Notes: a model not told the origin generated them from the letters alone. DNA of 64,000 bases from QQVM01 sp035341855 (GCA_035341855.1 DAOQWA010000012.1:5893-69892); one strand, 5' to 3'. Counted from the stretch's first letter, positions 46,749 through 55,323 are shown. Translations and numbers: made by a program.

Positions 46749-47910
46749 GACTTGTCGAATAACCCAGACTCTCAAATGCAAAAGCCCAGCGTCTAACAAT
46801 TTTTTCTTTCTCCGAATCATTAATTTTAAAAACATTCTTTTCGTAATTCTGATAGGCTTTCAATTCATCAATAAAAAATGGTTTAGCAGAGTCCAGACCT
46901 TCGAGTTCCAGTTTTTCGTAAATGTACTCCAATGATCTTAGTGGATCTATCTCGAAATCTTCATATCTAATTTCAACTATATTATTTTGTGCAATCAACT
47001 TTTTGTCCTTGAAATATTGCTTCATTAAAAGTTCATAGCTGCCCATCACAAACTCTTCTACGTCTTTTATCTGTACTTGCTGAAATGAAAGTAGTGGCAA
47101 GAGCTTTCTGTATAGATGCAGATTACTTTGATACACATGATAAGGATTCCGGTAAATATGTATGAAACGTGCATCCGGATACAAATCAAGAATCTGCTTA
47201 ATCCTTCCGGTATTTCCTGGGCTCTTTAAAAGCAGAGTACCTGCATTTGATGAATAGCTAAGCTTCTTTAATAAATTATCAAAGTTATTTTTCCACCTGG
47301 ATTCAGCTTTTGACCCGGTATTTAAAAACACAACATGATCACGAAAGTTTTTCATGAAGTTTTTTGGAAAATAATATCCGGCTACCAGGCTCTCAGCCCC
47401 AATGCCTGCCATTGCAAACTCTTCCTCCTTAGGTAAATGTGCTCCCATTTTTAAATTATCCATTGGTCGTCTGCCCGGCAATACGCCTGACAACAATGCA
47501 GGAAATAATTTTGATCCGCTTAAAAATAAATGAGGGATCATTGCCTGATAGGTACTGCAATAAGAAAATCCCGGATCCTTGCTCATCAAATACTGCAAAA
47601 AAGTAGTGCCGCTTCTGGGATGCCCTATGATGAACACAGGATTTTTTACCCTAACCTTCGATACCCTCTTTCTATACCAAAATTTTTCTAACAATCGAAA
47701 TGGTGTAGACAGAGCTATTGTAAGGCTGATGATAAAAACTTTAGGAACATACCCCGCATCGATAGCAAACTTGTTGTTCGACAGTGTTTTTAACCAAGCC
47801 ATCAGTCCCGAGCCATGAGCAGGGTGGCTGAAGAAAGAAAAATAATTTCGATAGCTGAACTTCAAAAGACTTTTTGTCAAAACTACATAGAAAAGCAATA
47901 ATATTTTCAA
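46738..47910 (-). CDS. Sulfotransferase family protein (PAPS-dependent)
   Basis: A 390-residue protein with a hydrophobic or amphipathic N-terminus that may anchor it to the membrane. The 5'-phosphosulfate-binding loop is FIIGHPRSGTTFLQYL (residues 93-108). The 3'-phosphate-binding region is ARFIHIYRNPYHVYQSNLHLY (around residues 256-276). These are the hallmarks of Sulfotransfer_3-type enzymes, which transfer sulfate from PAPS to hydroxyl or amino groups. The acceptor is unknown. It converges on, and overlaps by 11 bases, the ligase gene. This makes a functional link to the cassette plausible but unproven. No PAPS-forming genes occur in the window. Confidence 0.88.
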   Translation of the reverse strand: MKILLLFYVVLTKSLLKFSYRNYFSFFSHPAHGSGLMAWLKTLSNNKFAIDAGYVPKVFIISLTIALSTPFRLLEKFWYRKRVSKVRVKNPVFIIGHPRSGTTFLQYLMSKDPGFSYCSTYQAMIPHLFLSGSKLFPALLSGVLPGRRPMDNLKMGAHLPKEEEFAMAGIGAESLVAGYYFPKNFMKNFRDHVVFLNTGSKAESRWKNNFDNLLKKLSYSSNAGTLLLKSPGNTGRIKQILDLYPDARFIHIYRNPYHVYQSNLHLYRKLLPLLSFQQVQIKDVEEFVMGSYELLMKQYFKDKKLIAQNNIVEIRYEDFEIDPLRSLEYIYEKLELEGLDSAKPFFIDELKAYQNYEKNVFKINDSEKEKIVRRWAFAFESLGYSTSLKP

Positions 47911-47993
47911 TTATATATCTCATTCCCGCTAGCTATTCATTATCCTGAGTATAATTAATTTTGAGTATGGATATAAGTATCTTCACAGATCAC

Positions 47994-48001
47994 TATTTTT
48001 G
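47994..48001 (+). promoter_or_regulatory. Putative -7 element overlapping the start of the DUF5686 gene
   Basis: TATTTTTG matches TAnnTTTG. Its last three bases are the TTG that opens the DUF5686 reading frame. If the element is real, transcription would begin near 48008, at an in-frame GTG. That would favour the GTG start and a leaderless message. Confidence 0.3.
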
Positions 48002-50491
48002 TCAAGCGTGAAATATTTTCGTCTACTCCTCCTTGTTCTGCTTCTTATATCGGCTCAGAGTGTCTTTGCTCAAAATACAGGCATCAAAGGGCGGGTAATT
48101 CATGAGTATAATGAAGAACCTGTGCCTTATGCAAATGTTCTCCTAAAAGGCACAAGCAGAGGTACTGCCTGCGACAGCCTCGGAAGATTTCAGTTTACCG
48201 GTACAGGCAAACCGGATACCATCATGGTTTCTGCCATGGGTTATCTGGAACAACAGGTCCCGGTCTCACCATTGGCCGGCCAAACTCTTATTATCCGTCT
48301 TACCCCTAGCGAATATAATTTGGCAGAAGTCACCATAAAGCCCGGCGAAAACCCTGCATTCGAAATTCTTCGAAAGGTCATTGCACACAAAAAGCAGAAT
48401 AATCCGGATGAACTGGATGCGTATGAATATGAGGTTTATCACAAAGTTGAATTTGACTTGAATCATTTCACGGAAAAGATCAGAAAGAATATGTTTCTGC
48501 GTTCATTTGGTTTTATTTTCGATAACACAGATACAACTGCAGATGGTGTTACATACTTGCCAATACTATTCAATGAGTCAAATTCTGAAATTTATTTTAG
48601 AAAAAATCCGCGTATTAAAAAAGAATTTGTTAAAGGAAGAAGATCCGTTGGACTAAAAGGTCCTAAGATCATTCAATTTGTACAGGACATGTACCTCCAC
48701 CCGAATATTTACGATGACTATGTAATTATACTGGATAAAAATTTTCCTAGTCCGCTAAACGATAACTACAAATCAAATTACAAATTTTACCTCATCGACA
48801 GTCTTAACCTTGGAAACGATCGCTGTTACCACATTCAGTTCGTCCCAAAAGTAAAACAAGACATTGCATTTACGGGTGAAATGTTTATTGAAGATTCCGG
48901 ATACTCTGTAAAGAGAATTGATTTGGAATTTAGCATTGAAGCAAATGTGAATTTCGTGCGCAACTACTGGATCAGACAAGAATATGAAAAACCTGATGGT
49001 GTCCACAGTATGATCAACAAAAGCCAGGTTATTGCCGATTTCACCGTTGCGGAAAATTCAGAGGAGCTTACAGGTTTCTTTGGAAGAAAAACTTCCTCTT
49101 TTAGAGATTACAAGATAAATCAAGTTAGAGACGACTCTTTTTATAAAGGCCTTGATCTTGTCAGCTTCCACGATAGCAGTGCTTCTAGAACAGATGAATA
49201 TTGGAACACAAGAAGACAAGATAGTCTGAGCAAACAAGAAAAATCCGTGTTCAGTATGATTGACACACTTGAAAAGAATAAAAAATTCAAACTACTCAAA
49301 AACTCAGTAAATACTTTCACCACCGGTTGGCTCCCGCTAAACCCGATCGGCATAGGAAATATTTACACTTTTTATAGCTATAATAACGTTGAGCATTCTC
49401 GCCTGAAATTTGGTTTTCGCTATGGGAAAAATAATTTTGATAAACTCTATCTGAAAAGTTATCTCGCCTATGGTTTGGGAGATGAGCGTTTCAAATACAT
49501 GGCAGAAGCTAGCCACGTTCTATATAGTCATGGTAGCAAGAAGACTATCCTTGGAGGAATGATCAAAAAAGATGCGCATCAACCCGGACGCGGATCCAAT
49601 ATGTTTAGCCTTGATCACATCCTGAATTCTTTCACCAGCACTGCTTCAATGCACTTTCGTTCATACGTGGAAGAATATAGGTTCTATGCAGAAAGACAAT
49701 GGATCACAGGGTTCAGTTCTCGCCTTTCCTGGTTTCGATCTGATTATAGTCCATTCGGTTCATATAAGTACTGGCAAAGAAATTCTGATGGAGCAATTTC
49801 AAGTAAAAAATCCTTGGTCAATGCAGGTTTGCAAGTATCTGCACGTTTCGCCTACGGTGAACGAAACCTGACGTCCAGATTTGGGGACGGACTTGAAGCC
49901 CTATACTTCCCAAAGTTTCCTGTAATAAGTTTGGAGTATAGCAAAAGCTTCAAGGATGTTTCAGGATCAGAATTTGATTTTCAAAAAATAAGATTAAGAA
50001 TTGAACAAAAAGTCCGCTTGAAAAAAATCGGCTTCTCACTCCTTCGCCTGGAAACAGGAAAAATATTAGGAACTGCACCATGGCCATTATTGGAAACACC
50101 TATTGCCAATCAAGTCATCTTCAACGATGAGACAGCCTTCAATCTGATGAATTACATGGAATTTGTTTCTGATCAATACCTGAGTCTGATGATTGAACAT
50201 CATTTTGAAGGATTGTTCTTTAATCGATTACCCGGTATTAACAAACTCAAGTGGCGTGAATTTATTTTTGCAAAAGCTTATGGCGGAACATTAAGTGAAA
50301 AAAATTATGGCACAAGCTTGTATATCCCTTTCGGAATAGGAAAGCTTACAGAACCATATTATGAAGCAGGATTTGGTATTGAAAATATTTTTAAAATCTC
50401 AAGAATTGACTTTATCTGGAGATTAAACTACATTGATAAACCGGGGGTGTACTATTTTGTAGTAAAACCGTCATTCTATTTTAAATTCTAG
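47999..50491 (+). CDS. DUF5686 outer-membrane protein with carboxypeptidase-regulatory-like domain
   Basis: An 830-residue exported protein. The signal peptide ends VFA before Gln25. Residues about 26-115 form a CarboxypepD_reg-like beta-sandwich (GIKGRVIHEYNEEPVPYANVLLKGTSRGT), then the DUF5686 domain begins (AFEILRKVIAHKKQNNPDELDAYEYEVYHKV). The C-terminal half has many amphipathic strands and ends in FYFKF, fitting an outer-membrane barrel. Such proteins occur widely in Bacteroidota beside TonB-type systems, but their function is not established. The first start codon is TTG at 47999 and an in-frame GTG lies at 48008; no ATG start is available before the signal peptide. Confidence 0.88.
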   Translation: MSSVKYFRLLLLVLLLISAQSVFAQNTGIKGRVIHEYNEEPVPYANVLLKGTSRGTACDSLGRFQFTGTGKPDTIMVSAMGYLEQQVPVSPLAGQTLIIRLTPSEYNLAEVTIKPGENPAFEILRKVIAHKKQNNPDELDAYEYEVYHKVEFDLNHFTEKIRKNMFLRSFGFIFDNTDTTADGVTYLPILFNESNSEIYFRKNPRIKKEFVKGRRSVGLKGPKIIQFVQDMYLHPNIYDDYVIILDKNFPSPLNDNYKSNYKFYLIDSLNLGNDRCYHIQFVPKVKQDIAFTGEMFIEDSGYSVKRIDLEFSIEANVNFVRNYWIRQEYEKPDGVHSMINKSQVIADFTVAENSEELTGFFGRKTSSFRDYKINQVRDDSFYKGLDLVSFHDSSASRTDEYWNTRRQDSLSKQEKSVFSMIDTLEKNKKFKLLKNSVNTFTTGWLPLNPIGIGNIYTFYSYNNVEHSRLKFGFRYGKNNFDKLYLKSYLAYGLGDERFKYMAEASHVLYSHGSKKTILGGMIKKDAHQPGRGSNMFSLDHILNSFTSTASMHFRSYVEEYRFYAERQWITGFSSRLSWFRSDYSPFGSYKYWQRNSDGAISSKKSLVNAGLQVSARFAYGERNLTSRFGDGLEALYFPKFPVISLEYSKSFKDVSGSEFDFQKIRLRIEQKVRLKKIGFSLLRLETGKILGTAPWPLLETPIANQVIFNDETAFNLMNYMEFVSDQYLSLMIEHHFEGLFFNRLPGINKLKWREFIFAKAYGGTLSEKNYGTSLYIPFGIGKLTEPYYEAGFGIENIFKISRIDFIWRLNYIDKPGVYYFVVKPSFYFKF

Positions 50492-50530
50492 TTATTTTCT
50501 TAGAGTTTTTCTTTCGGTTGTTTTCTTGCG

Positions 50531-50538
50531 TAATTTTG
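50531..50538 (+). promoter_or_regulatory. Putative -7 element
   Basis: TAATTTTG matches TAnnTTTG, 31 bases before the ATG at 50570. It would drive the small secreted protein gene and the crtZ-like gene. Confidence 0.4.
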
Positions 50539-50569
50539 CATCGATCTTCAAATTACCAAACAGTTTGTC

Positions 50570-51112
50570 ATGCAATACCGGAATCTGATCAGGCTTGTCT
50601 TCGTGCTGAATTTAATCTTGCTCTTTATCCCGGCTAACTTGGTTTCTGCCCAAAGTTTGACACTGGAAGAAATTAGAAGGGACTTTCCGAAGGCATCTAA
50701 GGACGAATCTGCCTGTGGCGAACTTTATTCAAAGATGGAATTATCCGCCAATAAAACAGACCCTATATGGATGGCATATCACGGAACCATAACAGTAATG
50801 TTGGCAAAATACAGCATGAATCCATTTAGAAAATTACAGTATTTCAAGTCCGGAAGAATTCTTATTGATCAAAGCCTGCTGAAAGATCCAAACAATATTG
50901 AACTCCGATTTCTCCGTTTTACCGTGCAGGATCATACTCCATTCTTTCTCGACTACCATGAAGATCTGGAAAATGACAAGAAATTTATTCTGGCGCAACT
51001 TGAAAAGGTACCATTTCCGTTGTTAAAAAAAGCCATTATTCACTATATTGCAGAAAGTGACAGGTTTTCTGCCGAAGAAAAAAAACTGGTCTCCAAATTA
51101 GGCGGATCTTGA
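50570..51112 (+). CDS. Small exported helical protein of unknown function
   Basis: A 180-residue exported protein. The signal peptide ends VSA before Gln29. The mature part is mostly helical and charged, with segments such as WMAYHGTITVMLAKYSMNPF and FKSGRILIDQSLLKDPNNIELRFLRF. The latter resembles TPR-like or conserved Bacteroidota hypothetical proteins. No catalytic motif is seen. It is probably co-transcribed with the crtZ-like gene 12 bases downstream. Confidence 0.75.
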   Translation: MQYRNLIRLVFVLNLILLFIPANLVSAQSLTLEEIRRDFPKASKDESACGELYSKMELSANKTDPIWMAYHGTITVMLAKYSMNPFRKLQYFKSGRILIDQSLLKDPNNIELRFLRFTVQDHTPFFLDYHEDLENDKKFILAQLEKVPFPLLKKAIIHYIAESDRFSAEEKKLVSKLGGS

Positions 51113-51124
51113 GCTTTGAATAAT

Positions 51125-51577
51125 ATGCAAACCATTTTAGTAAATATTGCGATAGTACTTGGCAGCTTTATAGTAATGGAAGGAGTAGCCTGGTCATCAC
51201 ATAAGTTTTTAATGCACGGATTTCTTTGGAAAGTTCATCAAGATCATCATACAGGAACGAAAAGTTTTTTTCAGAGAAACGATCTCTTCTTTTTCATCTT
51301 CGCTATTCCGAGCTGGCTCTTTATGATGTTCGGCATTATGGCAGGATGCGACTATCGTATGTGGATAGGAATTGGAATTGCCCTGTATGGAATAGCATAC
51401 TTTATGGTTCATGAAGTCATTATTCACCAACGCTTGAAATTTTTCAGCAGAAGCAATAACAGATATATCGTTGCCGTTAGAAAAGCCCATAAAGCACATC
51501 ACAAACACCTGGGAAAGGAAAACGGTGAGTGTTTCGGCATGTTAATGGTTCCTTTCAAATATTTTAAAAGACAATAA
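51125..51577 (+). CDS. crtZ: Beta-carotene hydroxylase-like di-iron membrane enzyme
   Basis: A 150-residue integral membrane hydroxylase of the fatty-acid-hydroxylase superfamily. The histidine boxes that bind two irons are SSHKFLMHGFLWKVHQDHH, then FMVHEVIIHQR, and RKAHKAHHKHLG near the C-terminus. This arrangement and the short length match CrtZ, which hydroxylates beta-carotene to zeaxanthin. The ATG at 51125 is preferred over a TTG three codons earlier. It lies 12 bases after the small secreted protein gene, and about 8.7 kb from the CrtD-like desaturase. Confidence 0.9.
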   Translation: MQTILVNIAIVLGSFIVMEGVAWSSHKFLMHGFLWKVHQDHHTGTKSFFQRNDLFFFIFAIPSWLFMMFGIMAGCDYRMWIGIGIALYGIAYFMVHEVIIHQRLKFFSRSNNRYIVAVRKAHKAHHKHLGKENGECFGMLMVPFKYFKRQ

Positions 51578-51672
51578 TTTAAGTTTTTTTGAGGCATTTC
51601 AGTGTAAATCTGAACTTTCTATTTCCTTTTTTGTTTTAGCAAATGTTTTCACTCTTACGCCATTAAATCCCT

Positions 51673-52332
51673 ATGCTTCAGAAAGTTTTTCTTACCGTCT
51701 TAGTTTTGCTTGCTTTTAGCTGCCTTTCTTGCTCTTTAACTTCCAATACCAGCAGAAATTATCTGATTGATGCCATACATAGACCATATGACATCATTGT
51801 TGTCCCGGGCGTTCCTTTAGAGAGTGAAGAATGGAGCCTGACTATGAAAGCCAGGATATATTGGTCAAAATACTTATTCGACAAAGGCATTACAAAAAAC
51901 ATTATGTATTCAGGTTCCTCCGTATATACACCCTACTATGAAGCGGAGGTCATGTCCTTATTTGCGCAAGCAATAGGTATTCCGAAAGAAAATATTTTTA
52001 CAGAAAAGAAAGCCGAACACAGTACTGAAAATATTTACTACGGCTACCAAAAAGCTTGTTCTCTGGGTTTTCAAAGAGTCGCTCTGGCATCTGATCCTTT
52101 TCAAACTAAACTATTGAGACGATTCACAAAAAAGAAAGTGAGCAAAGATGTCGGACTCATACCCATAGTATATGATACTCTCCGAAGCATGGAGCCATTC
52201 ATGATCGATCCGAAAATTGAATACCAACAGGCACACAATCCGGATTTTGTATCCATTGAGGAAAGAGAATCATTCTGGCAGAGATTAAGAGGAACCAGAG
52301 GATTGAATCTGGACGAAAATGCATATCAGTGA
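51673..52332 (+). CDS. YdcF/ElyC-family (DUF218) lipoprotein
   Basis: A 219-residue protein of the DUF218 fold. The N-terminus is hydrophobic with cysteines in a lipobox-like setting (LLAFSC or CLSC), so it is probably membrane-anchored. Core family features are YDIIVVPGVPLE, then SGSSVYTPYYEAEVMSLFAQAIGIP and the later VALASDPFQTKLLRRF. Family members such as SanA and ElyC affect the cell envelope; their biochemical role is not settled. It stands alone, and a short GC-rich hairpin plus T-tract follows the gene. Confidence 0.82.
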   Translation: MLQKVFLTVLVLLAFSCLSCSLTSNTSRNYLIDAIHRPYDIIVVPGVPLESEEWSLTMKARIYWSKYLFDKGITKNIMYSGSSVYTPYYEAEVMSLFAQAIGIPKENIFTEKKAEHSTENIYYGYQKACSLGFQRVALASDPFQTKLLRRFTKKKVSKDVGLIPIVYDTLRSMEPFMIDPKIEYQQAHNPDFVSIEERESFWQRLRGTRGLNLDENAYQ

Positions 52333-52664
52333 TTTATTATCATGATCATTTAAATTCCTAAAGAAGCCGGGTACCGGCAAATTTTTAAATCCTTGGTCGC
52401 CCATAAAACCGGGAAGGAACACCATGCTGGAGCTATTTAGTGCCCTCAGAAAAACTTGAAAACAACCAATGGGGGTACCCGAAAATCTTCTCAGGAATAT
52501 TTTTGTCATTTATTTATTCTTTTAATCAAAATGTTTTCTTCGATTATGTATTTTGTAGCCTCAGATCACAGAGAATTGCTATCCTGTTTGTAAGACGATC
52601 AAATCTCATTTTGCAAATAAGCAACACAAGCACGCAATCTATCTGCGCACTAATCTTTTTTTTT
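52333..52664. other. Intergenic region with operator-like repeat before the WYL gene
   Basis: 332 bases with no gene I can support. Just after the YdcF stop, GCCGG-GTA-CCGGC (52366-52378) is followed by TTTTT (52382-52386) and may be a weak terminator. An inverted repeat CGCA-N7-TGCG sits at 52633-52647. The frame of the WYL gene is open upstream to 52440, but the extra stretch is hydrophobic and irregular and matches nothing. Confidence 0.5.
52633..52647. promoter_or_regulatory. Operator-like inverted repeat CGCA-N7-TGCG upstream of the WYL gene
   Basis: CGCA (52633-52636) and TGCG (52644-52647) are separated by seven bases, 17 bases before the WYL regulator ATG. The same half-sites and spacing recur at 53761-53775, before the nuclease gene. 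Confidence 0.45.
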
Positions 52665-53675
52665 ATGCCAAAGAATAAAGAAGCTTATACCCGCTATCGC
52701 CTCATCGATGAGGCTTTGAAAAACAAACAAAAGCCATTTCCCAGCCTTAATGAACTGGCTGAAAAGTGTGAGCACCTTCTTGGAAAACGTGTTTCGGAGT
52801 CAACAATGCAAAAAGACATATATGCCATGCGTTTTGATGAAGGGTTAAATTTTCTTGCTCCTATCAACTATAGTAAAGCAAGAAAAGGTTATTACTATAC
52901 TGATCCTGACTACTCCATCAGTAAATTACCTTTAAAGCAGGAAGATCTTTATGCACTGGAATTTGCAGCAGGATTATTAAGGCAATTCAAGGATTTCCCG
53001 ATTCTGAAACAGTTTGACAATACCATCGGACGTTTATTACAAGCCGTACAGATAAGTCGTTCTCTTTATGGCACAGAAATAACAGATTTCATCCAGGTTG
53101 AACGACCTTCACACTCTGATGGAACAGATCATTTAGAGAAAATCCTCAAAGCTATCACCAATAAAGTGGAGATCCAGTTTCAATATTTTAATTTTTCCAA
53201 AGCAACTACCAGTCATCATAACCTTCATCCATACCTGGTAAGAGAATACAGAAACCGATGGTATGTCACTGGACACTCGCCTAAGCATAACAGGATCCTA
53301 ACTTTCGGACTAGATCGCATTAAACATCTGCAGGTAACAGGAACAATGTTTGAAAAAGATGCACACTTCAACGCAAAGAAATTCTTTCATCATTCTTTCG
53401 GAATCACTGTCAACGATCTTATCCCGGTTAAGGTTGAATTATCATTTACTCCACTGGAGGGCCTATACATAAAAGCTCAGGCTATCCATCACACACAAAA
53501 AATACTGAAAGACAATTCAAAGGAATTAAGAATAAGTATTGATGTCATCCCCTCTCATGAATTAAACATGCAAATTCTGAGTTATGGCGATAACGTAAAA
53601 GTTATTAAACCAAAGGAGCTGAGAAAAGAAATCCAGGATAGTATTAAAAGTGCTTTGAAGAATTATACCAAGTGA
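52665..53675 (+). CDS. WYL-domain transcriptional regulator
   Basis: A 336-residue regulator from the ATG at 52665 (MPKNKEAYTRYRLIDEAL). The first 75 or so residues form a winged-helix-like DNA-binding domain (NELAEKCEHLLGKRVSESTMQKDIYAMR). From about residue 160 a WYL domain follows, with HPYLVREYRNRWYVTGHSP and ILTFGLDRIKHL, then a WCX-like C-terminal part. WYL regulators bind nucleic acids or nucleotide ligands and often control defence or DNA-repair genes. It is followed 136 bases later by a nuclease gene that shares its operator-like repeat. Confidence 0.9.
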   Translation: MPKNKEAYTRYRLIDEALKNKQKPFPSLNELAEKCEHLLGKRVSESTMQKDIYAMRFDEGLNFLAPINYSKARKGYYYTDPDYSISKLPLKQEDLYALEFAAGLLRQFKDFPILKQFDNTIGRLLQAVQISRSLYGTEITDFIQVERPSHSDGTDHLEKILKAITNKVEIQFQYFNFSKATTSHHNLHPYLVREYRNRWYVTGHSPKHNRILTFGLDRIKHLQVTGTMFEKDAHFNAKKFFHHSFGITVNDLIPVKVELSFTPLEGLYIKAQAIHHTQKILKDNSKELRISIDVIPSHELNMQILSYGDNVKVIKPKELRKEIQDSIKSALKNYTK

Positions 53676-53758
53676 GTTTAACCCCAATCTTTTCTCAGTT
53701 CAAAATATCCTCTCTTGTTAATTTCAGGAATAGCGATAAAAGAATCCCTAAAGCCTGA

Positions 53759-53777
53759 TACGCATATACAATGCGTA
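53759..53777. promoter_or_regulatory. Operator-like inverted repeat before the nuclease gene
   Basis: Seven-base arms TACGCAT (53759-53765) and ATGCGTA (53771-53777) surround five bases; within them is CGCA-N7-TGCG. It lies 34 bases before the nuclease ATG and matches the repeat before the WYL gene. Confidence 0.5.
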
Positions 53778-53811
53778 GTGACTCATTATTTTTACAATCT
53801 CAAAAACTCTG

Positions 53812-55281
53812 ATGCGTCACATTCTATCTAAATCAACATTCCTCTACGGTACACAGTGCCCAAAGCGTCTTTACTTTTATAAATTCAGGCGTGATTTGCT
53901 GGGAGAAATTTCTGCATCTCAACAAGCAATCTTTGACAGAGGCACCTCAGTGGGAGAACTGGCAAGGGATCTATTTCCGGGTGGCGTGGACGCCTCGCCT
54001 GCCTCGCCATATGACTATGCAAAATCAGTCCTGGTCACAAAACAGATGATTGATGCAGGTGAAAAAATTATTTATGAAGCCGCCTTCCAATACGAAGGTG
54101 TTTTGGCTGCCGTTGATATACTGGTAAAGAAAAACGGAAAGTGGAAAGCCTACGAGGTAAAAAGCTCTACCTCTGTGAAGGAAGTGAATATTCTGGATGC
54201 AGCACTACAATACCACGTAATCACTAATTCCGGGATAGACCTGGCAGATATATTCATTGTCCATCTTAACAACGAATATGTTCGCAAAAAGAATTTAGTG
54301 ATAGAGGAATTATTCTCAATAGTGTCAGTAAAAAATGATGCACTGGAAAATCAAACTTTTGTCATCGAAAAAATTTCTGAATTACTCGATCTGATAAAGT
54401 CAAAGAAAGAACCTAAGCAAGATATCGGACCACATTGCTCAGATCCGTATACCTGTGATTTCATGGATCATTGTTGGAAACATATTCCCGAACCTTCTGT
54501 TTTCAATCTTACCGGTATGCGTAGCGCTAAAAAATTTGAGTTTTATGAACAGGGTATTATAAAAATCTCTGACCTACCCGATAGCACACAATTAAGCGAC
54601 TATCAACACATCCAGATGGAAGCATATTTGAAGAATAAAAAAAATATTGACAAAGAAAATCTACGCGACTTCCTTAAGGACTTCAGATACCCATTATACT
54701 TTATGGACTTTGAATCTTTCCAGCCGGCAGTACCACTTTATCGAAATAGCAGACCCTATCAACAAATTCCTTTTCAGTATTCATTACATTATTTGAAAGA
54801 CAAAATGTCGAATGCTCATCATTCAGAATTTTTAGCAGAGTCAAACGGTGATCCCCGTATTCCTTTCATCGAAAAACTACTTGAGGATACAAAATCTGCC
54901 GGAAAAATAGTCACTTACAACATGTCTTTTGAACGAATGATTCTCAATAGCATTGCCAATGACTTTCCGCAGTATGCAGAGGATATAGAGGATCGCTGTG
55001 AACGCTTACTTGATTTGATGCCTCCTTTCAGAAAAGGCTGGTACTACAAACCTGAAATGGATGGATCTTATTCAATCAAACAGGTATTACCTGCTCTGGT
55101 ACCTGATCTTACCTATGATGAACTTGAAATTGCCGATGGCGGCTCCGCAAGTCTGGCCTTCGAACAAATTCTATTTGACCCCAATGCCGATACAGAAAAA
55201 ATCCGCAGCCAGCTTCTCGAATATTGCAAGATGGATACATTAGCCATGATCAAACTCCTGGCTGTTTTGGAAAAAGTATAA
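53812..55281 (+). CDS. DUF2779 protein: Cas4/RecB-like nuclease fused to DEDDy-like exonuclease domain
   Basis: A 489-residue protein. The N-terminal half (about 1-225) is a RecB/Cas4-type PD-(D/E)xK nuclease: Asp102 in VLAAVDILV, Glu115 and Lys117 in YEVKSS. Four cysteines, Cys16 near the N-terminus and Cys209, Cys215 and Cys221 at the domain end, have the spacing of a Cas4/AddB-like iron-sulfur cluster. The C-terminal half is DUF2779, with a DEDDy-exonuclease-like set: Asp299 and Glu301 in FMDFES, Asn370 to Glu374 in YNMSFE, and Tyr471 to Asp475 in YCKMD. Length and order fit other DUF2779 proteins. It follows a WYL regulator. Role unknown; DNA or RNA processing is likely. Confidence 0.85.
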   Translation: MRHILSKSTFLYGTQCPKRLYFYKFRRDLLGEISASQQAIFDRGTSVGELARDLFPGGVDASPASPYDYAKSVLVTKQMIDAGEKIIYEAAFQYEGVLAAVDILVKKNGKWKAYEVKSSTSVKEVNILDAALQYHVITNSGIDLADIFIVHLNNEYVRKKNLVIEELFSIVSVKNDALENQTFVIEKISELLDLIKSKKEPKQDIGPHCSDPYTCDFMDHCWKHIPEPSVFNLTGMRSAKKFEFYEQGIIKISDLPDSTQLSDYQHIQMEAYLKNKKNIDKENLRDFLKDFRYPLYFMDFESFQPAVPLYRNSRPYQQIPFQYSLHYLKDKMSNAHHSEFLAESNGDPRIPFIEKLLEDTKSAGKIVTYNMSFERMILNSIANDFPQYAEDIEDRCERLLDLMPPFRKGWYYKPEMDGSYSIKQVLPALVPDLTYDELEIADGGSASLAFEQILFDPNADTEKIRSQLLEYCKMDTLAMIKLLAVLEKV

Positions 55282-55323
55282 AGCTGATGATTACCGTTCT
55301 TTCAATTAGCTAGCCACTAATCT

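Noticed and set aside
40878..47910. Flexirubin or aryl-polyene biosynthetic cluster
   Set aside because: An ACP and an acyl ligase are present, but there is no ketosynthase, ketoreductase, dehydratase or ammonia-lyase gene, so the standard cluster is not supported.
52366..52386. Terminator after the YdcF-family gene
   Set aside because: The stem is only five base pairs with a three-base loop and the T-run starts after three A bases; kept only as a note in the intergenic entry.
52440..52664. Upstream extension of the WYL regulator frame
   Set aside because: The extra 75 codons are hydrophobic and irregular, match no WYL protein N-terminus, and would place the operator-like repeat inside the gene. 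The ATG at 52665 gives the expected start.
53760..53776. Terminator for the WYL gene
   Set aside because: The small hairpin lacks a following T-tract and sits close to the nuclease start, so an operator is more likely.
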